In this document: one piece after another, positions 11,501 through 23,500 of the stretch | How positions within the stretch are numbered: position 1 is the stretch's first letter | How the letters are laid out: every line of letters starts with the position of its first letter | Source: Ornithodoros turicata | Taxonomy: Eukaryota; Arthropoda; Arachnida; Ixodida; Argasidae | NCBI RefSeq assembly: GCF_037126465.1 | Contig: NC_088201.1 | Location: 7,383,001 to 7,447,000 of the forward strand | Direction of reading: 5' to 3' | DNA: 64,000 nt | Program-made: the position numbers and the translations under genes | The notes under the pieces: generated by a model | What the model saw: the letters and a program-made list of their open reading frames with translations, nothing else | Told to the model about the DNA's origin: nothing | Databases searched by the model: none

Positions 11501-14500
11501 GTGGTGTGATGTTGAAGTTGCGGTTGAATGATGGGTTTTGAAGTCGATGCCCAATGATGGCTTATGATGTTGAGATGATGTGATGGGCTGTGATGGGCAA
11601 TGATTATAATGTGATGTGATGTTGAAGTTGTAGTTGAATGATGGGTTTTGAAGTTGATGCCCAATGATGGCTTATGATGTTGAGATGATGTGATGGGCTG
11701 TGAGTATGGCCCACCATTATGCAACACTGAATGAATTTCTATAAATGTACCGACCTATGCCTACAACATTGAGGACAATTGCCACTCAAAACGTGCTTGT
11801 GTGCCATGTTCATAGTGTATAGCACATTTACACATACTGTGTGCAAATGTCGGCTACTGCTACGTGCATATCAATGCTCACAGAAGTCTTAAAGAAGTCT
11901 TAAATGCACAGTTAACACTTTACAAAACAGACACAGAATAGAAGAGAAGTAGAAAGAAAACAGACACAAAGCTACAGAGCCTGTATTACGTTTGTTACAT
12001 TTGCAACTTGGGAAAGGAGAGATGTGAAGTGTATGAAACACTCATGTAGTGTGATCAGGTGAAGTGGTGCACCGCAGAAGTCACCAGGCCCACATAGCTT
12101 CCCAGTATGTCCTGAAATGGATATTTTGCGGACACGCGTTTTAGTGCTGCATGTTGTATCAATTTACGCACATTCCACAAAATTTTAAGTTTCCCCACAC
12201 CAAATTGTACACATGGGCATTTCACTGCATCGCATAAACATGAATTTTTTTCATTTCCAGCTGGCCCATTCTTCCAGAATACTGGGCCTTGTACTCATGC
12301 ACCTGGTATCGACAGGTGTTGGAATGATGGAGTACTTCAAAGATAAGGTACACTTCATACTGCCACGGGGGTTCCCACTAGGATTTAGAAAGATGCATTA
12401 CCTGGCTCTGTCTTCCTTTCACAATCAGATAATGAACTGGAAGCTCCAGAATGTCGGCATGAACCCATCTGCTGAACAATACTTGGTGCTTCACAAGTTT
12501 GGGGCGGTAAGCAGCAGGTTACATGGCACTCACAATTTCGGATGTTATCGATTATTTAAAATAGGAAGTTATACAAAGTGAACTTGTTTGCTATATGTAC
12601 CAGTATGCATTGAGAATCTAATGTGAGGTGATGTTGGGAAAAAAAACAAAGGAGAGAGAGTGATAGTCTATTACTAGCCTTAATGCTTTTTTCTTCATTT
12701 AACTGAGTCTGCCTTCGTTATTTCTACTGACATTTGCCTTTTCTACATTTCTACTGCCTGGAACTTTGCACTGAAGAAAGATATTGTGTGCATACATCTT
12801 TACAACACAGGTTCACGATTGAGAATATTTTCTGAGCGCAGGGTGATAGGTACCTTTCACTTCGGAATACAAATCAAGCAAGACATCTTGGGCCACGTAT
12901 TTATTTGAGCTCAATCAACAACTACATCATGCATAGCTTTCTTATTTATATACAAATTATTTTCAGGTATTTCATAGGATTTATTGCAGGCACTCACTTA
13001 GTTTGATGGAGTTACACCAAATATACTTTGTATATATATATACTGTGCACTGTTGTTGTATAGCATAGTTGAACCTCCCTGTAATGATATTGCCATGCGC
13101 ACATGAATTTTCGGTGAAATCGCAGTTTTCTCTGGAGTAACGTATGATTCGTTGATTTAGAAGGAGTCTAATGGGCAGAGAGGTCAGTAATAGATGCAGT
13201 GATGTTGCCTGCCAGGCCAGCATATCACACTCTTATGCAAAAAGCAACCTCAATTTCACATGAAGCATCAGTATGTAGGGGGCCATTATGGGTGGATTTG
13301 GATGGAATCAAATTTTGGCACCTGAAAAAGTTTATTACATCGCAGAATTCATTATATCCACATTTGTTACAAGAACAAATTTTTTGCAGTACTTGCTTGA
13401 TTGATAATCGAGGTCTTTACACTGCAAGATGGCCTTAACAACGATCAATACCACAATATGATTGGTCTCTGAATTAATTCTGTCTTTCTGAGGGTGCACA
13501 GAGAACACAGCTTAATGTCCTGCAGTGACGACAACGTATATACGTATGCAACTCGTAAGACATTACTCCGCTGCGGGTGCCCTCAACTCAGTCTGCACCC
13601 TTGCAGCAGTGAGCAGGAACATTTACCTCCGAGCCACAGAGACCTGTCAGCATGCTGACGTTTGTTACACAGAGGTCCAACTGTATGTGTAAAAAAAAAA
13701 AAAAAGAACAAATATCACTCACTAACACATGTGTTGTGGCACTCACAATGAGCACTCAGTTGCGGGAAGGCTATGTTGTTCACTAACTTGTATGCTTTCT
13801 GCTGTGGGTGTTGTAATTGTACTGGAATTTAACTTTTTTATGATTACCTTGGTGTCAAGTGGTCTTGGTGGTGCCATGTTGATGTGTGCTGTCGTTCTCT
13901 CGTTCCCTCTAGTTTTCTTTAGTACCACACGGCTTCCGTTGTGCTGCTGTGAGGTGTCTAACTGTTCTGTGTTTACTTTGGTTTCCCCTTTGCTTTTTGT
14001 GGTTCTCTTTTATAACATTGCTCATCTTGTGGCCCATGCAACTGTGACTGGCAACTGCAGGAGGTAAATTTCAAATGCATGCCCACTCTTTCTTCAAATT
14101 CAAACCTTTTGCAATGCAGCATCCTTTAGATCAAGGAAGGAAACTAACTTAACCCATAAACAAGTCAGAGATTTAGGTGTAATCAGAAATTACGGGGGCT
14201 GACACTGTTGGCTGTCTACAAAATTCTGTGTGTACATCTTTGACATAGTTAAGCACAGTGAATTATTATAAATTTTGCAAGTGTACCATTTTATTCAGCA
14301 GACCATTATGTTTTGAATCACAAGTGCAAATGATTTTCTTATAGTCTGGTTGCAAGTTACCCACGCTCTTTTTTTTTTTTTGTCAGCTTCTCTACCAGTG
14401 TGCCCGTGCTTATAGGTGATTTTGTCATAGACAGCAGACCCCAAGTACAGTCAATGTGAAATAAAACTGCTTTATCCTTCTCTAATTTCTGACACTTATC

Positions 14501-17500
14501 AGTCATGTATTACAAATTGAAAAATAATCCATCCATGCTGATAATGCAACTTAAAGTCAGTAATTAAAGCGGGACTGCTCTTTGACGAATTTTACCTGCA
14601 ACGTAAAAGTTTGAACGTTTCACAGTAAGTGCACAAGGTAAACAATAAGACAAGCGGCAGCCATTGACAGCGTTAGAGTACATTTTGCACGTTTCTAGCG
14701 TTACCGAATCAAACATGCCAGAGGTCTCGGGACTTCTTGATACTCTTTGCACTTTTATGCAATATACAGCCTTCCTTGATACTTGGATGATAGCAAGTGG
14801 TAGTGGAGCTTTCTTTTTTTCTTAAATTCAGTAGGTACCTGCTATGAACCTCACCATAGTCATATGGCCATACATCCCTCTTTTCCAAAGCCACAGATCT
14901 GTCCCTCATACAGACTCAACTAAAATTAGATCAGAGGTTGTAATAGTTGCTCATACTCCCCCACGAAGAACTAGATGTATACGTAGTATGAAAACATATT
15001 GTAAGTTCAAAAAAGTTTTTCATTTGACTTGATATGTCCAACTGGGCTGTTACACATAACATACCAAATATATATACAAGGTGTCCACGCTAAGTGCGAA
15101 CAGATTTTTTAAAAATATATCAATCACTTTTTCCCGAGATGAAATCAATTGCAATATAGCATATGCTGAAGGGCACTCCCTAGGGGGGCATTAACAGACT
15201 TCTAAGGCAATGTCTTAATTAACTTTCAATAATTAACTTTTTAATTATAAAACCTACGAAGTTGCTCCAATGAGAACATCTCATCTCTTCGGTCACCAGA
15301 TACCAAAGCCGTTTTCAGAACAAAAATCCGTTCGATAGATCGTCAAAAAAAAATTCGTGAAGGAACGCCATTTTTTTTTCTTTATTTTATTCATTGCGCA
15401 TCTCTAGAGACGCGTCTTTCCTTCGCCCCCCATACGAGAGGATGAAAGAGCACACTATCGCCTCTTGCGTCCTGGAAAAAGATTAAAAGAAAACAGAAAA
15501 TGCAGCCCAAGATAAGGGCAGTCGCGATAGAGTCACCCGATAGATTTGTGTTTTTGTTTTGTTTCCGCAAGCTAAAGCTAATCTTCGACGCATGAGGCGG
15601 CACTGTGCTCTTTCACTCTCTCACACTGGGGGTAAAGGAAAGCCGCTTCTTCGAAGATGCGCAATAAACCAAATAAAGAAAAAAATGGCGTTCCTTCACG
15701 AATTTTTTGCGGACGATCTACCGAACGGATTTTTGTTCTGAAAACGGTTTTGGTATCTGGAGACCGAAGAGATGAGATGTTCTCATTGGAGCAACTTCGT
15801 AGCTTTTATAATTAAAAAGTTAATTATTGAAAGTTAATTAGGAGTCTGTTAATGCCCCCCTAGGAAGTGCCCTTCAGCATATGCTATATTGCAATCGATT
15901 TCATCTCGGGAAAAAGTGATTGATATATTTTTAAAAAATCTGTTCACACTTAGCGTGGACACCCTGTATATACATATACCAAAATTATAGCTCCATAAAA
16001 TTGAGCCTGTTCATTGTAGGTGTACCTTTTACTATAACCATTTCTACGTGAATATCTGATGCACTGCACATCATAATTCTGAAAAATTCCAGCTTCATGA
16101 CAGACACTTGGGCAAGATGACATCTATTGTGGTTGCATCTATTTGCTGTCAATATGTACTAGTGGAATGTCTGCCACACATCACATTGCTATAGGCTGGT
16201 AGTTTGCTCACTCAGCTGGCTGCTTACGCATTAGGGTGACCATTTGTTGCATGACTAGATATGGATGTTGCATGACCTAGCAATGCTGTGACTTTGGAGA
16301 ATGACAACTTAGTAGAGTGCTCTTAGCACCATCCTACAAACCGCGATTACCCATTATGGAAATGGAAGGCGGTACGTGCTCCCAGGTATTGGGTTCTTGG
16401 TTCAGGACTTACCAAAGATGTGTACTTCACTGTGTGTCCCTGTAGAGCTATGCAGAACAAAAAAAAAAAAGTTGCGCGAGGCTTTCGCTTCGTCTCCGTC
16501 AAATTATTCGTAAAGTATGTTCATTAGACTGTTAAATAGCCTAGCACCGTTACATTTCGGATGTAGTACTATCGTTTCAGTGTGTACCTGTTTCAGACAT
16601 ACATTTGCTTGAAACCAGTTTTGTTTCTAAATTTACCTGTTCTTTGTAACAATCCTTCGTTATTGAAAAAAACATTGACAAAAGGCATAAATAGGAGCTC
16701 GCGTATAGTAGAATAATTTTGGTACTTCCGATTTACATATTAACAATTCCAAGCCATAATAATATTAGAAGATGACTGTCTGTTGAAAAACAAACTTTTA
16801 CCAAATTGGAACCAGTTCGTTAGCATTACTTTGAATTAATGCACAATTATGCATAGTAGGTAACCATGTTCAGCTACTCCATTTTCAACTGGGTGGATCG
16901 TGTAACAGCCTTGCACATTTGCATTCATACGACAACAAACAATCAAATACCACACTTGCAGTGTGACAACGTTACGACGGTACATTCTTACTACATTCCA
17001 TAGCAGTGCCAAAAAAAAAGGAACGATGTAGTCCTGTAGTCCATGTAGGAATAGTAACCGCTTACATCTGTTAAGGACTGCTACCTTGTGTAGAGAAGCC
17101 CTCCAATAGTACTTAGCCTTTTGCCCCTCTTAAGTAGTAGTCCTGCAGAAACAGAATGATGTTAGACAGGGAAAGAAGGGTAGGGGTATGCTGCATGAGT
17201 GCTGTAAGTATGAAGGTAGGCTGTAGGTGTAGACCATGTAGACTGCATAGAAAATGGTATGTACATCCTTGGCCCCTAGGAAGTAGAAACTCATGTAATT
17301 GAAACTTGATGTGAAGGTGGTTCTGTCATCTCTTTGTACCCTATACTTTATTAGGACACACAACGTGCAGGGTGCCTCATGAAAAGCGGACCAAAGTTTT
17401 CATAAATCCACGTTATGTTTTTTCCTCCAAAAACTGGACTGCATATACCTATTTGCAATTATGACCTACTTAGACATATAATATTGGCTGAACAGCCAGT

Positions 17501-20500
17501 GCCAATCTTAATGAGCTTCCAAAATTAATTTTGTCGATTAATAAAATGGGTTGCTAGTCCAAATTAGAAAGTTGTCAAGTAGAGCCCTGAGGTCTGGAAT
17601 CAGCAAAAATGGAAACTGCATTGAGCTTCTGTGGTGTGGCGTGAAAGGGACTAACACAAAACCTGTGTGCATCCAATGGAGTTCCATCTTACATGCGACC
17701 GCTTTTTCGTCTCCCCGTCGCTGTTTCACTTTCTCTCAGTCTGCTGGCTGGCTATTCCTCGATGTGTGGTGCACCCCCGTTCTGTACTGCCGAATTGCCA
17801 AGAAAAGTGCCGCTATTCTTTCTATTTCATTGTTGCCTGTCACCCCACATCATAGATAGGAACTTCTGGGAACCATAGCGAAGATAAGATTTCCTTTCAA
17901 TTTCATTGCACTACAGAGTGGGGCAGCCAGTGCATGGAGGGGGACTGAACACAGCGGAGACCGAATAGAGAACTACAACGAAACTTTGCAGGATGATATT
18001 TTGCCTTTTCCATCTCTCATAGTGCGCTATAGAAGTTTGCTGCAGTTTCCATTTTTGCAGTATACAGACCCCAGGACTTTGCTGTACATGTTTCTAATCT
18101 AAATGACAGACCCATTATTACTAATTAACGAAATTAATTATGAAAGTTAATGAAGGGTGGCACTAGCTGTTAAAACAATATTACGCTGAAGTAGGCCATA
18201 CCACAAATAGGGATATGCAGTGTAGTTTTTAAAGAAAAAGCACGACATGGATTGAGGAAAATTTTGGCCCACTTCTCGTGATGCTCCCTGTATGACATAA
18301 AACACATAAAACTAAACATAATGTCAAATAGCACAGTTCACTGCAAACAAAGTAAAACTCGAACGTGTCCCCCCTTTTATGCACACCTTTTCTTGCAATG
18401 CTCACTGCATATTTAATTGCACCCTCACCTTCATATTTCCTACATCAAAGCGTTTGTAGTTTCTCCAAGTGTAATAAGATCTTTGTGCTTCATCTTGCTT
18501 TGTACAGCAACTTGAGATGGTTGACAACAAAGAAAGACTCATCACAGACTACACAGAGAAGCTCAAGAAGCAAATCAACCCTCGCAACCTCAAGCGTTAT
18601 GTCGAATCGTACATGAAGTAAGTTTCTTTCACTTTACATTGGAACACATCTTCAGAAGAATCAAAATTCTTACCCCATACTGCAAAAAATATATATTTCA
18701 TCCTCAGAGACAGAACTAAATGAATAGGGGAACTAAGCCTAAACAATTCGGAGCCGTGCACCTCAAATAGTAATCTGCTTTGTCTGAATCTGCATATTTC
18801 TTTTAGCTCGAATATGTCTCGTGCTTCACCCCTTTCAGAAGTGGAACTTGTGTATGTTTTACTACTGTGGCTACTTTAACGCATCATGAACAACACCCGC
18901 AAGCAATATGAACAATGTTGTGAATGGGTGAATATGCAAAATGGGCCCCTAAAGCTACCCCTCGATAAACACGCGCCAGGAGCCTTCTTCCAGATCACCC
19001 AGCAACGTGCCTGGTACCAAGAGGACGGGCGTTTCGAGGCAAAAAAAAAAAAGGACTACCAATCACGTTAAGATGTGCCCATTTCATAAACAGCAAAAAG
19101 GTGCCTAAAGAGTGGATAATTTTACAAATGGAGCGACTTTGTGGTTTTTTTAACTATATATTCACAATACCTAGGACCTCAAGAAGCAAGCAGGCAGGCA
19201 ATATACCACAACATCGACACTATGTATGAAAAAAAAAAAATTTGATCCGTGCCTTTAATAGTTACAAAGGTACAATGCCTGTAAGTTGAGAAGAGGTGCA
19301 GTGCTTTGTAACGATGTAATCAACGATTTTCAAATATGTACTTTCACTACTGGTATACTTCATAGGCACTAGGCATCCATATATGTTATATATATGTTGT
19401 AAACAAAATAACTGGATGGGTCGACCATACCAACCTGCCTGATTTGGCGTGAAATCACCCCATAGTTGACAGATTCACATTCGCACACCTCGGGTTTACG
19501 TTATCAGTATTCCTTTGTTTACTGCACACCTGTCCAATAACACGCACTCCCAAACGCCATGACTTGTGTTGAAAACAAATCCTCTTTGGTTAATTCAACA
19601 ACCACGATCTCTACTGCTTAGGCATTTCTTAGTAATGATAGGCAATGTATTATGTATGCTGTTTCTTTTGTTGCTATACGTCTATACTTGTAATTGCTTG
19701 TTTGCTTTTTCACCATTCTAACTCTTTCACATGCCGCGGCCAGCAACAATTGGGTAGCATTATGCTTAAAAATGAATAAAAATAACTTTGGTTGCCTCAA
19801 TATGCTGTATGCATTAACCCAGCAGGTTTGTTTGTCTGTGCAGACCTCAATGGCTACAATTAAAACAGGCTATGTAATTATGCAAGCAGCATATTGGCAC
19901 ATTTACACCAAATGCATGTCTAGAATATAAAATTTGGCTTAGTGCATTACAAGCTTATAAGATTTGGCATATAAAGGGTTCACATACCTATGTAAAGGGT
20001 ATAACCCATCTGTGACCTGTGATGTGCAGACAAATCTCAGCATCACAATCCCATGATGCTTTTAGACAATGTTTTTTAAGAACAAGTGTCAGGTTTGTCA
20101 GCCTGCTATTATGCCTCGTATTACATAAAGTTAAACCTTTTCTGATGTTTGTCTTTCCAGCCGCAAAGATATCAGCGGACTCATTGAAACCAACTTGAAG
20201 TAAGTGCGTTTTGTTTCCCCAAATCTAGACTACTTTGTGGGAAACCACACTGAATGCTGATTACACTAAGTTAGCAGTGCAGTCCAGCAGAAGGATTTTA
20301 AGCTACTGTTAAGAAGGAACGGATCAGAAACAGAATTAATATTAAATTAATGCCCTGGGTATGGTACAACATCCATAAAACAGAGGAGAGCCCTGTTGAG
20401 ATGTCTGACCTCACATTTTCCTTCGGGGCTTCCGTATTTGTTGACATCCACATATTACACCTTCCACACGAAAGACAGACAGGGTCTATCAACTATCAGC

Positions 20501-23500
20501 AGATGCGCCCGTCAAATCGGGATAGCGTAACTGCAGCTCCAAAAACAAAAATAAAAACATTTGCAAGGATATTCACGACAAAGGTTACTGCCAGATGTTT
20601 GCTGCTGTAGTGCAGTGTTGCAAATATTCGCAGTTTAGGATATAAATTGAATAGTTCTGCCTGAAGTACTTGGTTCAATTAAACGATGTTAACTTTTTGT
20701 AATGTCTGGTCCCCTCGTACAATGCAGATACAAAGTTTTAAAGATTGCTGCTATAGGTTAATTCCAAGAAATATCATTGGCCCTGCAAATTTTCCCCAAA
20801 ACAGCGCAGAATATTGTCATTCAATATTTCAATCTCATTCCTGTCGCTATTTGTACACAGTACATATTCGGATAGTATAGTACAAATTTTACTGTATCAC
20901 ATTTTGTGGAAGTGTAATATACCTCTTACGTGACCTGCAGGAGTATGGACACACTGCTGGTGACAGGCAGCAAGGCTGCTCATGCCCAAGCTGTACAAAA
21001 CATGTATGCCCGCATGGATAAGCAGAAGTCGTCCATACTCAAGGTCGATGCTGTCGGCGACGTGTTGCAGGAGGCAGTAAGTATGGATTTTGTGTGCTCT
21101 AGGAGCAAGAAAGAACATGACAAGTGCATACCTAAGAAGCCCAGATAAAGAGATAAGATGCACAAAGGTGTATAATCTTCTGTGATCATAATAAAAGCCC
21201 TATGGTAGTTCTTGCTCTATGGTAGTTCTTGCTCTATGGTAGTTCTTGCTCTATGGTAGTTCTTGCTCTATGGTAGTTCTTGCTCTATGGTAGTTCTTGC
21301 TCTATGGTAGTTCTTGCTCTATGGTAGTTCTTGCTCTATGGTAGTTCTTGCTCTATGGTAGTTCTTGCTCTATGGTAGTTCTTGCTCTATGGTAGTTCTT
21401 GCTCTATGGTAGTTCTTGCTCTATGGTAGTTCTTGCTCTATGGTAGTTCTCTAGTTGTGGAGTCCTATGGTAGTACCTTCTGAAACCCGTACTCTGCAGT
21501 TGCTTTATTATTCATATGGGTTAAAAGAACATCAAGAACACAAAAAGGAAAGTGCTCTATATTCAGGGCCTGACATTTTTGGGTTAAAACCTGATTCCTC
21601 CCAATTATCCCCAAAACCACTTTCGGACCAAATCGGGTTCAACACGGTTTCTCTCTGAATTCAAACCACATATTGCGTTGTATCATGTATGCTATTTAGT
21701 AGCAAGTTGTACGCATGTCTGATGTAAATATTATTTTAGTGCAGCAATAAATTATGTGAGGCACACTTTATTTCATAACATGTGGTGCTTATTGCGACTA
21801 TAATTTGCAAGGAATACATTATTTAACCAATATGTGCACCTTTAACTGTGGGCCGCTTTGCTGACAGAGAGGAAAATATAACCCGATTACTCCCAAACGT
21901 ATAGCACTGGATTTCACCCCGAATTACAGACTTCAAAATGGCACGATTTCCCCCCCCCCCCCCAAAAAAAAATAAAAATAAAAAAAATCTGGGGAAGGCA
22001 GTAACTCACAAAGTCTGTGCTATTGCCCTATCCAAATTGCATCCAAATATGCCCTATGCATATTTGGATTTTGTTTGTATGCCTTTTTACATTTTCATGA
22101 ACTTCATCATTTAGATAACTAAATTTTCCCTATCCTTATCCATATGAGGGATATTCCAGCTTCAATAACCAAGAACAGTCGTCTGTTACCTAAGCCACAA
22201 TCTTGGAATAACTAAACGTGCAATTTTTCGTTTTTATTAGTAATTTACACCTTCATCTAACTTAATTATAAGTACTGTATAAGTGGTCAATTTCGCAGTC
22301 TTAATACTATACACGAATTCGAATGGATACACGTTTGGGGAACATTTCCCAGGACCTAAATTTTGCGGTACATTGATCCTACGCCTAGGTTCCTAGTTCC
22401 TAGTGAGAGTTCCGAGTTCCTAGGTGCGCGCTTACTTCGCCGGACTTTAATTTTGCGGAAAAAATAGCAGTCACGAAATTTGTGAAAATCGTGTCCTCGC
22501 AAAAATTACTGCTTATACGGCGCTTTTCTAACTTAATTTTATAATGACATTTTGTCCATATATACGTGACGATAAGTATGGTAGCTTGTGAAATTCACTT
22601 TTTTTTTACAATCTGCTTCTCACAACATACAATGCCCTTCACGGTCGTGGCCTGTTCGCAAACGTCGGCAGGGAAACGACTGAATAATCTTACAACCCAG
22701 CAATATAAAAAATGTGAACACTGTTTTCTATTCTTGATGGTGTTTCGGCACCTTTCTGGTAGCAAAGTGTCGTTTTGCTGTTGATGCCTACTCCTTTTTA
22801 ATGCGTGTTCAGTTGTTCGTTCAATTATTGTTTAATTGTCATTTAAGTCTTGTTAATCTTGTTCTAATTCAGAGACGGTGGATTTACTTTTGCTGTACAA
22901 TATGCTCATGACCTGTACATTTTTTTAAATTTTCACACTCCTGCAAATGACATCTTGGTGATGTCAGCAGTATCCCTTAAATAAATAAATATAGCGTGAT
23001 GCGTGTGATAAATATGACACATTTTTTACTTCCAGCCCGAAAAGCTTGCCCAGAGTCTGTTGTTGTTTGTCAAAGGATTGGGATTCCGTAAGTACTGACA
23101 TCTGCTCTTGCTGTAGACATAGATGATATGTGCTGACAGGGGCAGATTTAGGGGGGGCTCCAAATGTCCTGCCCCCCCCCCCCCCATTTCAGTCGTTACA
23201 TAGAGTTTCAAATGATCTTGCTGGTGTAATATGCTGTCCAAGGCAGCAAGACTGCAAGAAAGAATGCGAGATACATGATCGCCAGTGTGGCCTGCTGAAA
23301 TGTGGGTTGTCTCACACCAGGCACCACTGAGACAGGGTTTTGACAACCACAGTTTTGACTACAAATTACAGATCATCAGAGCGACGTATCACACGTGTGC
23401 TATGTTAGGAGATATTTATAGGTGACAAGCTCCCAAATGACATCAAACATGTAAGCTACCTGGCTGTTGCTTTACGGTACACGTAATTTGAAATTGTAAT

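Noticed and set aside
12213..12581. Single 122-residue coding exon
   Set aside because: The family alignment and good splice sites show two exons with an 81-bp intron; the continuous frame arises because that intron has no stop. Intron retention is kept as a separate finding.
13729..14067. 112-residue hydrophobic frame in an NDRG intron
   Set aside because: Hydrophobicity follows from TG- and T-rich sequence; there is no initiation context, family likeness or splice logic joining it to NDRG exons.
21200..21450. CRISPR-like regular repetition
   Set aside because: The 17-bp units are head to tail with no spacers, and the context is an animal intron. It is a minisatellite.
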